Assembly (NCBI GenBank): GCA_963704595.1
Contig: OY969922.1
Location: forward strand, 2,108,001-2,172,000
Origin: Acuticoccus sp963704595
GTDB taxonomy: Bacteria; Pseudomonadota; Alphaproteobacteria; Rhizobiales; Amorphaceae
Direction of reading: 5' to 3'
Length of the DNA stretch: 64,000 nt
Shown here: positions 19,470-35,606 of the stretch, one piece after another
How positions within the stretch are numbered: position 1 is the first letter of the stretch
Layout of the letters: each line of letters opens with the position of its first letter
Made by a program: the position numbers and the translations under genes
The notes under the pieces: generated by a model
What the model saw: only the letters and a program-made list of their open reading frames with translations
What the model was told of the DNA's origin: nothing
Database searches by the model: none

Positions 19470-19527
19470 GCGCCGGTTCTCGGGCAGCCGCTCCACGGAT
19501 CACGAGGCAGGGACCATCGAGGCAACA

Positions 19528-20064
19528 ATGAACAAGCGCTGGTACATCGTCCACGCGTACACGAACTTCGAGAACAAGGTGCGTGACGCGATCGTCGCCG
19601 AGGCGGAAATGCGCGGCCTTTCCGACATGTTCGACGACGTGCTGGTACCGAAGGAAAAGATGTCGGAGGTCCGTCGCGGCCGCCGCATCGACACCGAGCG
19701 CAACGTCTATCCGGGCTACGTGCTGGTGAAGTGCGCGCTGACCGACGAGGTGTTTCACCTCATCAAGAACACGCCGAAGGTGACCGGCTTCCTGGGCGCG
19801 ACGCAGCGCCCGCAGCCGATCCCCGACCGCGAGGCAGAGCGCATCCTCCACCAGGTCACCGAGGGTGTGGAGCGTCCGCGTCCCACGGTCTCGTTCGAGG
19901 TGGGCGAGCAGGTGCGCGTCTCCGACGGCCCGTTCGCGAGCTTCAACGGCTACGTCGAGGAAGTCGACGACGAGCGTGCCCGGGTGAAGGTTGCGGTGTC
20001 GATCTTCGGCCGCCCGACGAACGTCGAGCTGGAATACGCGCAGGTGGAGAAGGTCGGCGCCTAG
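19528..20064 (+). CDS. nusG: Transcription termination/antitermination factor NusG
   Basis: 178 aa. NGN domain at residues 1-120 (KRWYIVHAYTNFENKV ... VYPGYVLVKC), a linker, and a KOW domain at the C-terminus (VRVSDGPFASFNGYVEEVD). NusG binds the beta' clamp helices, speeds elongation and recruits Rho or ribosomal S10. Length and order (secE-nusG-rplK) are standard. The ATG is the first plausible start after an AGGCAAC region. Confidence 0.96.
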   Translation: MNKRWYIVHAYTNFENKVRDAIVAEAEMRGLSDMFDDVLVPKEKMSEVRRGRRIDTERNVYPGYVLVKCALTDEVFHLIKNTPKVTGFLGATQRPQPIPDREAERILHQVTEGVERPRPTVSFEVGEQVRVSDGPFASFNGYVEEVDDERARVKVAVSIFGRPTNVELEYAQVEKVGA

Positions 20065-20225
20065 GGCGGCCACCTGATCCGATGCTGGAAGAGATTGCCG
20101 TGCGCCGGTTTCCGGGGTGCGGCGAAAGTGCGGGAGGCGAGGGGGCGGCCAACCCCTGAACCGCAACCGCAAACGGGCATCCGGCCCGAACTTTGGCCAG
20201 GGCGACAAGCCCGGAAAGGAACTAC

Positions 20226-20654
20226 GTGGCAAAGAAGATTGCAGGCTTCATCAAGCTGCAAGTGCCGGCTGGCGTGGCGACTCCGTCGCCCCCCATCGGC
20301 CCGGCGCTCGGTCAGCGCGGGTTGAACATCATCATGTTCACCAAGGAATTCAACGCCAAGACCCAGGACCTCGAGAAGGGCGCTCCGTGCCCGACGGTGA
20401 TCACCTATTACACCGACAAGTCCTTCACGTTCGAGATCAAGACCCCGCCGGTGACCTTCTTCCTGAAGAAGGCGACGGGCCTGAAGTCCGGCTCCAAGAC
20501 CCCCGGCAAGGAATCCGCCGGTACGGTCGGCCGTGACAAGGTGCGCGAGATCGCGGAAGCCAAGATGAAGGATCTCAACGCCGACAGCGTCGAGCAGGCC
20601 ATGAAGATGGTCGAAGGCTCCGCGCGGTCCATGGGCCTGGAGGTTGTCGACTGA
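20226..20654 (+). CDS. rplK: 50S ribosomal protein L11
   Basis: 142 aa from a GTG preceded by AAAGGAACTAC. Typical N-terminal domain with the proline pair VPAGVATPSPPIGPALGQRGLN and the C-terminal rRNA-binding domain (KATGLKSGSKTPGKESAG). It binds the GTPase-associated centre of 23S rRNA, where thiostrepton acts. The 160 nt before it contain no gene and could carry a leader, although I do not recognise one. Its TGA overlaps the rplA ATG. Confidence 0.96.
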   Translation: MAKKIAGFIKLQVPAGVATPSPPIGPALGQRGLNIIMFTKEFNAKTQDLEKGAPCPTVITYYTDKSFTFEIKTPPVTFFLKKATGLKSGSKTPGKESAGTVGRDKVREIAEAKMKDLNADSVEQAMKMVEGSARSMGLEVVD

Positions 20655-21349
20655 TGTCCGACGCAAAGCGCATGAAGTCCGCCCGCGAGGGCCTGGACCG
20701 CAACAAGAACTACGCCCTCGATGAAGCCGTGAAGCTCATCAAGGAGCGCTCGAAGGTGAAGTTCGACGAGACCGTCGAGATCGCCTTCAACCTCGGTGTC
20801 GATCCGCGCCACGCCGACCAGATGGTCCGCGGCGTCTGCATCCTGCCGAACGGCACGGGCAAGGACGTCAAGGTCGCCGTGTTCGCTCGTGGCGAAAAGG
20901 CCGACGAGGCCCGCGAAGCCGGTGCCGACATTGTCGGCGCGGAAGAGCTGGTCGCAGAAGTCCAGGCCGGCAAGATCGATTTCGAGCGCTGCATCGCAAC
21001 GCCCGACATGATGCCGCTGGTCGGCCGTCTCGGTAAGGTGCTCGGCCCCCGCGGCCTGATGCCGAACCCGAAGGTCGGCACGGTGACGCCGGACGTCGCC
21101 AAGGCCGTCAAGGACGCCAAGGGCGGCGCCGTCGAGTTCCGCGTCGAGAAGGGCGGCATCGTGCACGCCCCGGTCGGCAAGGTCTCGTTCACCGAGGACA
21201 AGCTCGTCGAGAACGTGCGGGCCATGTGGGACGCCGTGAACCGCGCCAAGCCGGCCGGTTCCAAGGGCACCTACATGAAGAAGGCCGCCATGAGCTCGAC
21301 GATGGGCCCCGGCCTCAAGGTCGACCTGACGACGGTCCCGGCGGCGTAA
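20654..21349 (+). CDS. rplA: 50S ribosomal protein L1
   Basis: 231 aa, full length. Family signatures: YALDEAVKLIKERSKVKFDETVE near the N-terminus, GRLGKVLGPRGLMPNPKVGT in the middle, and ENVRAMWDAVNRAKPAGSKG before the C-terminus. It forms the L1 stalk and, in other bacteria, represses its own operon. Translation is coupled to rplK through TGATG. Confidence 0.96.
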   Translation: MSDAKRMKSAREGLDRNKNYALDEAVKLIKERSKVKFDETVEIAFNLGVDPRHADQMVRGVCILPNGTGKDVKVAVFARGEKADEAREAGADIVGAEELVAEVQAGKIDFERCIATPDMMPLVGRLGKVLGPRGLMPNPKVGTVTPDVAKAVKDAKGGAVEFRVEKGGIVHAPVGKVSFTEDKLVENVRAMWDAVNRAKPAGSKGTYMKKAAMSSTMGPGLKVDLTTVPAA

Positions 21350-21354
21350 GCGCC

Positions 21355-21450
21355 GTGAAGCAATCGCGCTGGCAGCGGATGTTGCTGGCCGCGGCGGTCG
21401 CCGTGGCCACGATCCTCGTGATCAAGGCCTTCGAAGGCGCATTCGGCTAG
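21355..21450 (+). CDS. Possible 31-aa membrane peptide between rplA and rplJ
   Basis: GTG at 21355, 5 nt after the rplA stop, opens a 31-codon frame: a basic N-terminus (KQSRWQR) and one hydrophobic segment (MLLAAAVAVATILVIKAF). The layout is that of a small single-pass membrane protein, and it could be translated by termination-reinitiation from rplA. No family is recognised and no clear ribosome site is seen; it may be chance. Confidence 0.3.
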   Translation: MKQSRWQRMLLAAAVAVATILVIKAFEGAFG

Positions 21451-21552
21451 CGCGCCATGAATTCCGGCGGTGCCCCGGCACCGCCGACTGAGCTTCGTCC
21501 GGCCCCAGGGCCGGGCGTAGGTCGTCCCCAAAGGCTTCGGCCGGCGGGGGCA

Positions 21553-21614
21553 GCCTGTCCGAGACTGCAGGTGTGCCGCGACGGCGGTACTTAATCGCCC
21601 TGCACAGACGGGGG
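21553..21614 (+). promoter_or_regulatory. Ribosomal L10 leader
   Basis: The core GAGACTGCAGGTG ... TTAATCGCCCTGCACAGACGG matches the alphaproteobacterial rplJ leader pattern, with GCAGG pairing CCTGC around an internal kink-turn-like region. The L10-L12 complex is expected to bind it and repress rplJ-rplL translation. Recognition is by motif memory; a covariance-model search would confirm it. Confidence 0.7.
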
Positions 21615-21694
21615 TCGGAACGGTGACGTTCTCGCCCACGGGACGGGTGTTTTGAACCGTCCGCCGGTGAAGGAGCCGGGGGGCATAGTGAGCC

Positions 21695-21715
21695 GGATGG
21701 GGGATGACCCCATCC
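21695..21715 (+). promoter_or_regulatory. Strong hairpin just upstream of the rplJ ribosome site
   Basis: GGATGGGG (21695-21702) pairs perfectly with CCCCATCC (21708-21715) around GATGA. It ends 17 nt before the rplJ GTG, with TTGGAGAGAA (ribosome site) between them. Probably part of the L10 regulatory leader. Confidence 0.55.
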
Positions 21716-21732
21716 TTGTCTTGGAGAGAACG

Positions 21733-22287
21733 GTGGACAGAGCCGAAAAGCGCGAAATGGTGACCTTCCTCGATGAAGTGTTCGCCAATGCGGGCTCCGT
21801 GGTCGTGACCCAGTACGCGGGTCTTACCGTCGCCCAGATGACCGAACTTCGTCGCCAGACCAAAGCGGCTGGTGCCAAGTTCAAGGTCATCAAGAACAGG
21901 CTCGCCAAGATTGCGTTGGACAACACCGACCGGACAGCGGCTGCGCCGATGTTCGTCGGGCCGGTCGGCATCGCTTACGGGGACGATCCCGTCGCGGCGC
22001 CGAAGGCACTGACCGAGTACGCGAAGAAGAACGAAAAGCTCATCATCATCGGCGGCCTCCTGGGCTCGTCGGCGATGGACGAGAACGGGGTCAAGGCACT
22101 CGCCTCGATGCCGCCCATCGAAGAGCTTCGTTCCAAGCTTCTGGGTTGCATGCTGCAGCCTGCGTCGAACCTGGCGCGCGTCCTCAACCAGCCGGGCGAG
22201 AAGCTGGCACGCCAGCTCAACGCGCCGGGTCAGAACCTTCTCGGTGTCCTTCAAGCGCAGAAGGCGAAACTGGAACAGGCGGCCTGA
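21733..22287 (+). CDS. rplJ: 50S ribosomal protein L10
   Basis: 184 aa from a GTG placed 6 nt after GGAGAG. N-terminal domain DRAEKREMVTFLDEVFA and GSVVVTQYAGLTVAQMTELR, rRNA-binding KFKVIKNRLAKIAL, and a C-terminal helix for L7/L12 dimers (NQPGEKLARQL onward). L10 is the base of the L12 stalk. A longer frame upstream of the GTG covers the leader hairpin and is rejected as coding. Confidence 0.95.
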   Translation: MDRAEKREMVTFLDEVFANAGSVVVTQYAGLTVAQMTELRRQTKAAGAKFKVIKNRLAKIALDNTDRTAAAPMFVGPVGIAYGDDPVAAPKALTEYAKKNEKLIIIGGLLGSSAMDENGVKALASMPPIEELRSKLLGCMLQPASNLARVLNQPGEKLARQLNAPGQNLLGVLQAQKAKLEQAA

Positions 22288-22346
22288 GATCCCTCGGGAC
22301 TGGCACACACTGAACCGACAACCTAACTGTTAAACTGGAATTGAAA

Positions 22347-22736
22347 ATGGCAAATCTCGATAGCCTGTACGAAGAACTGTCGAAGCTGACGGTCCTCGAA
22401 GTTTCCGAACTCGTGACCAAGCTCGAAGAAGGTTGGGGCGTGTCCGCTGCTGCGGCTGCTCCCGCCATGATGGCGATGCCCGCCGCTGGCGGCGCCGCCG
22501 ACGCCGGTGCGGCCGCCGAAGAGAAGACCGAGTTCGACGTCGTTCTCGACTCCGCTGGTGACAAGAAGATCAACGTCATCAAGGAAGTCCGCGGCATCAC
22601 CGGTCTCGGCCTGAAGGAAGCCAAGGACCTCGTCGAAGGCGCTCCGAAGACCGTCAAGGAAGGCGCGTCCAAGGACGAAGCCGAGACCATCAAGAAGAAG
22701 CTGGAAGAAGCCGGCGCCAAGGTTTCGCTTAAGTAA
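22347..22736 (+). CDS. rplL: 50S ribosomal protein L7/L12
   Basis: 129 aa. N-terminal dimerisation domain (LYEELSKLTVLEVSELVTKL), Ala/Met-rich hinge, and the globular C-terminal domain (KTEFDVVLDSAGDKKINVIK, GLKEAKDLVEGAPK) that contacts elongation factors. ATG 22347 is chosen over TTG 22341. It is the last ribosomal gene before the rplL-rpoB attenuator. Confidence 0.96.
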   Translation: MANLDSLYEELSKLTVLEVSELVTKLEEGWGVSAAAAAPAMMAMPAAGGAADAGAAAEEKTEFDVVLDSAGDKKINVIKEVRGITGLGLKEAKDLVEGAPKTVKEGASKDEAETIKKKLEEAGAKVSLK

Positions 22737-22825
22737 GCGACGCTTGCCAGCAGCCCGCGCCTCACTGCACGGGCCGCGCCGAGCCGATCCGGCTCACCCG
22801 GTGGCAACCCCGCCGGACAACTCTA

Positions 22826-22853
22826 GCCGACGCCCTGCGGGGCGTCGGCCTTT
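22826..22853 (+). terminator. Attenuator/terminator between rplL and rpoB
   Basis: GCCGACGCC (22826-22834) pairs with GGCGTCGGC (22841-22849) around CTGCGG, followed by CTTT. A partial terminator here is well known in the beta operon of other bacteria, setting the rplL:rpoB ratio; the short T tract fits incomplete termination. Confidence 0.7.
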
Positions 22854-22922
22854 CGCGTCGTTAGGGGCAGCGGCGCGTCACGCGCGCGGACAATCCGTGC
22901 GAAGAAGGGGCAAGAACACGAT

Positions 22923-27062
<4,140 letters not shown>

Positions 27063-27085
27063 GCCGCGGGGAGGGCGACGGCAGG

Positions 27086-27838
27086 ATGCTGGTTTCATAT
27101 CGACACGAATTCATCTTCGTGAAGACTCGGAAGACCGCCGGCTCCGCCGTCGAACTCGCCTTCGAGCCCTTCGTGAGATCGCCGGACGCCTTAGCGCCCG
27201 GCGAGAAACCGAGTTTCGCCACGGAAGAAGTGGTGACGCCCGATGGCATCATCGGAGCCCGCAGCAAGTCGCTGAAACAGGACGCGGTCTATTTTGATCA
27301 CATGCAGGCGTCCCGCATCCGGCGCGCAGTCGGTCGCAGAACGTGGGAGCGCTTCTTCAAGTTCTGCACGATCCGCAATCCGTGGGACAAGTCGGTCTCG
27401 GCGTTCTACTTCGCCCGGCCTGGCGTCCGCGAGAAGAGCGTCGAGAAGCAGATCGAGCTTTTCCGCAGCTGGGTCGTCAATGATGATGCGCGGAAGCTGC
27501 TCGACCGAAGGATCTACTATATCGGGAACCGGCCGGCGATGGACGACTACATCCGCTATGACCGGCTCTCGGAAGACGTTGCGCGAATTGCAGACAAGCT
27601 CAAGCTTCCGGTTTCCGAACTTCCTCAGGTCCACAGCGAGACCCGCAATCGCGAGATCGGTTATCGCGACTTCTACGACGATGCCTCGCGGCAGCGGATT
27701 GCGGATCTCTATAAGGCCGAGATTGCGGATTTCGGCTGGCGTTTCGAAGGTGGCGAAGACCTCACATACCCGAAGCCGGCATCTCTATCGGCGTCAGCCA
27801 ATCTCGTCGGCCGCCTCCTCGAAAGGCTGCGGCGCTGA
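27086..27838 (+). CDS. Sulfotransferase-family protein inserted between rpoB and rpoC
   Basis: 250 aa, soluble. The 5'-phosphosulfate-binding loop appears as FVKTRKTAGSAVELAF near residue 12, and the 3'-phosphate segment as CTIRNPWDKSVSAFYF near residue 95; both are hallmarks of PAPS-dependent sulfotransferases of the Sulfotransfer_2 type. A C-terminal ETRNREIGYRDFYDD segment resembles the end of these enzymes. Acceptor unknown, perhaps a polysaccharide or lipid. It begins 23 nt after the rpoB stop behind GCAGG, so it is probably co-transcribed with rpoB. This position is not usual in alphaproteobacteria. Confidence 0.78.
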   Translation: MLVSYRHEFIFVKTRKTAGSAVELAFEPFVRSPDALAPGEKPSFATEEVVTPDGIIGARSKSLKQDAVYFDHMQASRIRRAVGRRTWERFFKFCTIRNPWDKSVSAFYFARPGVREKSVEKQIELFRSWVVNDDARKLLDRRIYYIGNRPAMDDYIRYDRLSEDVARIADKLKLPVSELPQVHSETRNREIGYRDFYDDASRQRIADLYKAEIADFGWRFEGGEDLTYPKPASLSASANLVGRLLERLRR

Positions 27839-28418
27839 CCGCGCCGCGACGCCCGGCGGGCTTGCGCTTCATGAACGAACGTCATAGATGGATGACTTGG
27901 CGAAACTCATGACGAGGATCGAGTTCGGCTTGTTTCGCGGCCCCCGTGCCGCGAGAGGCGTCCGCGCGCGGGATTTTTCAGTCCCATGCCCGGGCGATTT
28001 TTTCGTTGTGCCGTCCCGTTCGCGCAAGCGTGCCGGGCCGTCGCCGCGGGACAGCGCCGAGGTTGACCGCAAACCGTTGCTCCGGAGTGAATATTGGAAA
28101 TTCGTGCCGCCAGCCTCCGGTTCCCTCCGGCGCCCGCCTTTCCGGCCGGCGCGACGCGAGGCCGGTTCGCGGCGGAAGCGGGGCAGGCCCTCGGCCGTCC
28201 CCTCCGGTCCACCGATCAGAAGACCTGAAGGCCGCAACGCGCTCCGGCGTCTGCTGCGGCCCTGAACGATACGATGCGGTGCGCTCTGGCGGTCCAGCGC
28301 GTGCCACGCAAAACCATCCGGGCAGCCCGTCTGTCCCGAACCGAATTTTGATACCCGAGGCACGTCGTGGCGGACGTGACGAGTGGTTGACGCCCCGCGG
28401 GGGAGAAGGAGAGCGGTC
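27839..28418 (+). other. 580-nt stretch without a convincing gene, upstream of rpoC
   Basis: Short frames here (for example 27888-28265) are Arg/Pro-rich and match nothing I know. A palindrome GCCCGGGC followed by GATTTTTTCG near 27988-28004 could be a weak terminator. The ribosome site of rpoC (GGGGGAGAAGGAGAG) lies at the right end. Either rpoC has its own promoter here or it depends on read-through; no clear promoter could be picked. Confidence 0.5.
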
Positions 28419-32633
<4,215 letters not shown>

Positions 32634-32667
32634 GCCGCCGGGCGGCAAGCGCCCCCAACGAATCAAA

Positions 32668-32696
32668 GCCGGCCGTCCCAGACGGCCGGCTTTTTT
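32668..32696 (+). terminator. Intrinsic terminator after rpoC
   Basis: GCCGGCCGTC (32668-32677) pairs with GACGGCCGGC (32681-32690), tight loop, then six T. A textbook strong terminator 34 nt after the rpoC stop. Confidence 0.92.
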
Positions 32697-32798
32697 CGTG
32701 CCCTCTCGAGGTGCGAAGGATGCCCCTCCCTATTGGGCGAATGGTCCCAGGCGAGAGCCCCTGCCGGCGGGACGAGCGGCATTCAGGAATTATTTGCC

Positions 32799-32824
32799 GG
32801 CGGAAACGATTCCGCCTATTTTTT
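32799..32824 (+). terminator. Second intrinsic terminator downstream of rpoC
   Basis: GGCGGAA (32799-32805) and TTCCGCC (32810-32816) with an ACGA loop, followed by TATTTTTT. It lies between the first terminator and the dioxygenase gene, so it may end another transcript or back up the first. Confidence 0.75.
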
Positions 32825-32925
32825 GCGCCCATGATCGGGGACGCCGCACAGCGCCGACGACGGGCCGTCAGGTCGCAAAGCCGGTGCCGTGCCTTCCTGG
32901 AACTTAAGCGTACAGCGGTAGAGTC

Positions 32926-33960
32926 ATGAGAGTACAACAGATCGTTCAACTGCCGATCGCGGCGGCGGGGGTTCTTTCCGCTGACAAGAATTTCGGACGA
33001 AACCCGATCCTCGGGTCGGAGCGGCTGAACAAGGCGGGCCTGCACCGCTGGCGCGTCGCAGCGGCGCACAAGGCCTCCGAACGGCGGCGCTCTGCCCTGG
33101 CGCCGATGCTGCGCCCCGAAGAGCGCGCGCAGTTCGAGGAAAACGGCTTCGTCGTTCGCGAGAACGCGCTGCCCGACGAGCTCTTCGCCCGTCTCACCGA
33201 CGAGCTCGAGACCGTGCCGCGCACCGCATGGGAGATGCGTCAGGGCCACGCCATCACCCGAATCATGCCACTCCCGGCGCGAACCTCCGAGACATCCGCC
33301 GCGGCGGAGGCGCGCCGTTTCCTGCGCTCGCCGGAAATCAGGGCTCTCGTCGGCTATGTCGCGGGCCGGACCGGCGGTTACAACCCGGTCATCCAGACGA
33401 TCGCCAACAACCCCGATCCCGATTCGCCGGACCCGCAGAACACGCTGCACGCCGACACCTTCCACCCGACCGCGAAGTTCTGGCTGTTCATGCACGACGT
33501 GGCGATGGACGAGGGCCCGTTCTCCTATGTGCCCGGCTCTCATCGCCTCACGCCGCAGCGCCTCGAGTGGGAGCACGAGCAGTCGGTCGCCGCGACCAGC
33601 GTCGGCGACGGCCATCACTCCGCCGGCTCCTTCCGGATGCAGGAGGACGGGCTCGGCGCCCTCGGCTACGGCAAGCTGATGTCGCTGCCGGTGAAGGGTA
33701 ACACGCTCGTGGTGGCGGACACCTACGGCTTCCACGCCCGCACGCCGACGAGCAAGCCGACGGTCCGCACCGAGCTCCACGCGATGCTGCGGCGCAATCC
33801 GTTCACCCCCTGGAACGGCGGTGACGTCTCCGAGCTCCCGTTCATCCACTCGCGCGCGCTTGAATGGCGGCTCGCCTACCGCAAGTGGCAGTGGAACCGC
33901 GGCCGGCCCCACAAGTACCAGGACGTCGGCCTCAGGTTCGCGGCCGATCCGTCCGACTGA
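32926..33960 (+). CDS. Phytanoyl-CoA dioxygenase (PhyH)-family protein
   Basis: 344 aa. Fe(II)/2-oxoglutarate dioxygenase fold with the metal-binding H-x-D at His175/Asp177 (TLHADTFHPT), the distal His270 (DTYGFHARTP) and Arg281 a few residues on, suited to binding 2-oxoglutarate. FSYVPGSHRLTPQR is the conserved strand after the first motif. Substrate unknown; PhyH relatives hydroxylate lipids, amino acids and secondary metabolites. It lies between rpoC and the rpsL operon, which are usually adjacent, and a decayed inverted relative follows it. Confidence 0.82.
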   Translation: MRVQQIVQLPIAAAGVLSADKNFGRNPILGSERLNKAGLHRWRVAAAHKASERRRSALAPMLRPEERAQFEENGFVVRENALPDELFARLTDELETVPRTAWEMRQGHAITRIMPLPARTSETSAAAEARRFLRSPEIRALVGYVAGRTGGYNPVIQTIANNPDPDSPDPQNTLHADTFHPTAKFWLFMHDVAMDEGPFSYVPGSHRLTPQRLEWEHEQSVAATSVGDGHHSAGSFRMQEDGLGALGYGKLMSLPVKGNTLVVADTYGFHARTPTSKPTVRTELHAMLRRNPFTPWNGGDVSELPFIHSRALEWRLAYRKWQWNRGRPHKYQDVGLRFAADPSD

Positions 33961-33969
33961 GCCGCGCCG

Positions 33970-34626
33970 TCAGCCGCCGGACCGCCGCGGCGTCTCCACC
34001 AGCGTGACGCCGGCATCGCGGAGACGATCGTCTGCAAGTTCCGATCCAGGCAGGCGGAACGATCCGGACAGGTGGTGCCGGTCGCTGCATGCCGGCACGC
34101 TGCGCCTGTTCGTGCCCCGTGGGGGGGGCGCTGCGGTATCAGCCCATGCGAGCCCGGAACGTTCGAGAACGCTCCGCCGGCCGAGCGGACCTCGTTCCGG
34201 AACAGCGATTGCGCACAGCAAGCAAGCGCGGCCGCCCCGCTTCCGCCGTTGCGGGCGGGGAGGGAGATGACGGGGTTCACGGTCTTGCCGGGCGCAGGTG
34301 TCATACATCGCGCGGGACGGTCGCGATCTCCTCACGAACCGCCACGTGCAGCGCCTCGCGGAGCGGATTGTGGCGAATCACGTATCCGTCGCGGTCGAAC
34401 GCCGCAGGCACCGCCGGAGCGATTCGCGGCGCCAGCGCAGTCCTGCGCCGTTCCGCCATCGCACGCGCAAGCGCGATGCCCCGCCCATGCAACGGAACGC
34501 GTTCAGCCGCGCCGAAGCGATGGCGATGTTCTTCCTGAACGCCTTATCAGCATGGCAGGCGACGCAAGCGGCATCCTGAAGAGATCGCGAAGCAGGGTGG
34601 CCCTTGCCCGACGCATCGACATGCAA
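33970..34626 (-). pseudogene. Decayed PhyH-family paralogue, opposite orientation
   Basis: Minus-strand frames line up piece by piece with the intact neighbour. ADKAFRKN...SARLN matches ADKNFGRN...SERLN. AERRRTALAP and FDRDGYVIRHNPL match SERRRSALAP and FEENGFVVRENAL. EEIATVPR matches DELETVPR. ISLPAR...AAA...FRNEVRSA matches IMPLPAR...AAA...LRSPEIRA. FSNVPGSHGLIPQR matches FSYVPGSHRLTPQR, and HHLSGSFR matches HHSAGSFR. Reading requires at least three frame changes. The ~58 residues holding the H-x-D iron motif are deleted, and the C-terminus is missing. Catalytically dead; divergence suggests an old paralogue, not a recent copy. Confidence 0.75.
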
Positions 34627-34714
34627 CCGATGGCGCCAAGGTCATCTCCGCGTCACGGGGGTATCACCACGGGTCGCGCGCCTCGTGCAGCTCCGGTACA
34701 ATTGCGCTTAAGGG

Positions 34715-34742
34715 TTGACGCTGGCGGGGGACATCGCTATGT
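34715..34742 (+). promoter_or_regulatory. Promoter of the str operon (rpsL-rpsG-fusA)
   Basis: TTGACG (34715-34720), 16-nt spacer, CTATGT (34737-34742): close to the alphaproteobacterial housekeeping consensus. It would give a leader of roughly 285 nt before rpsL. The same form is seen upstream of rpsM. Confidence 0.7.
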
Positions 34743-35034
34743 CAGCGCAACCGAAGCGAAGGCTGCCGCGTGCGGCGCTTGTCACGCGCCCAACATCCTG
34801 CCTCGGTAATCCGGTTCGAGTTTTCGTTCGGCGCTTCGCCGCGCTAACTCTGTCGTCCGCACCGGCTCTCTGCCCCGAGATGGGCGAGCCGAAGCGGCGC
34901 TTTTACTTGTTGGCCCCATGGGTCGGCCCGCGGGAGCGCCCGCAAATTTGTCTGGGCAGCGATGCCTGAGAATGAGATCAGCGGGCTTGCCCGCGACTGA
35001 GATGGGCGGCGACGCCCGCGTATGGGAAGGTTTA
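34743..35034 (+). other. Long untranslated leader of rpsL
   Basis: No gene recognised. It contains the inverted repeat GCGGGC-TT-GCCCGC (34981-34994) and a second small GGGC/GCCC hairpin just after it, 20-50 nt before the rpsL ATG. These could be an S12/S7-type autoregulatory site, but I recognise no known leader family. Confidence 0.4.
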
Positions 35035-35406
35035 ATGCCAACGATCAACCAGTTGATCCGTAAGCCTCGGGTCGCGCCGGTTAAGCGCAACAAGGTGCCG
35101 GCGATGGAGGCGAACCCGCAGAAGCGCGGCGTCTGCACCCGCGTCTACACGACGACGCCGAAGAAGCCGAACTCGGCACTCCGCAAGGTGGCCAAGGTGC
35201 GGCTGACGAACGGCTACGAGGTCATTGGCTACATCCCCGGCGAAGGCCACAACCTTCAGGAGCACTCCGTGGTCATGATCCGCGGCGGCCGCGTGAAGGA
35301 CCTTCCGGGCGTGCGCTACCACATCCTGCGTGGTGTCCTCGATACGCAGGGCGTCAAGAACCGCAAGCAGCGCCGCTCCAAGTACGGCGCCAAGCGCCCG
35401 AAGTAA
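35035..35406 (+). CDS. rpsL: 30S ribosomal protein S12
   Basis: 123 aa. Conserved decoding-centre loops TTPKKPNSALRKVAKV (Lys at the streptomycin site, wild type) and GGRVKDLPGVRYH (second streptomycin-site Lys, wild type) are intact, so no streptomycin-resistance substitution is visible. N-terminus PTINQLIRKPR and C-terminus RSKYGAKRPK are standard. First gene of the str operon, 200 nt before rpsG. Confidence 0.97.
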   Translation: MPTINQLIRKPRVAPVKRNKVPAMEANPQKRGVCTRVYTTTPKKPNSALRKVAKVRLTNGYEVIGYIPGEGHNLQEHSVVMIRGGRVKDLPGVRYHILRGVLDTQGVKNRKQRRSKYGAKRPK

Positions 35407-35606
35407 GCGCTCTGCTCGCCGCGGCATGTCCGCGGCGATTGCGTCCTTCCGTTCGACTTGGGAAGGGCGGGAGACCGCCATGGCAGCAACGGTTGTCCCA
35501 TGGCGGTTACGAAATGTTGAAGGCGATCGCCCGGCGATTGCTGATGGTGGAAAGCGCGGAGCCTCTGGTGTAGAGGCCAGCCACAAACTGGGTATTGGAA
35601 CGTTAG

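Noticed and set aside
27888..28265. 125-aa open frame between the sulfotransferase and rpoC genes
   Set aside because: Arg/Pro/Ser-rich, with no recognisable domain, no good ribosome site, and competing frames on both strands of equal quality.
34378..34809. CxxCH heme-like motifs (ACVACHADK on the minus strand, ACGACHAPN on the plus strand), suggesting a cytochrome c fragment
   Set aside because: The minus-strand segment lines up with the N-terminus of the neighbouring PhyH protein (AAAGVLSADKNF), so it is pseudogene sequence; the plus-strand motif has no supporting cytochrome context.
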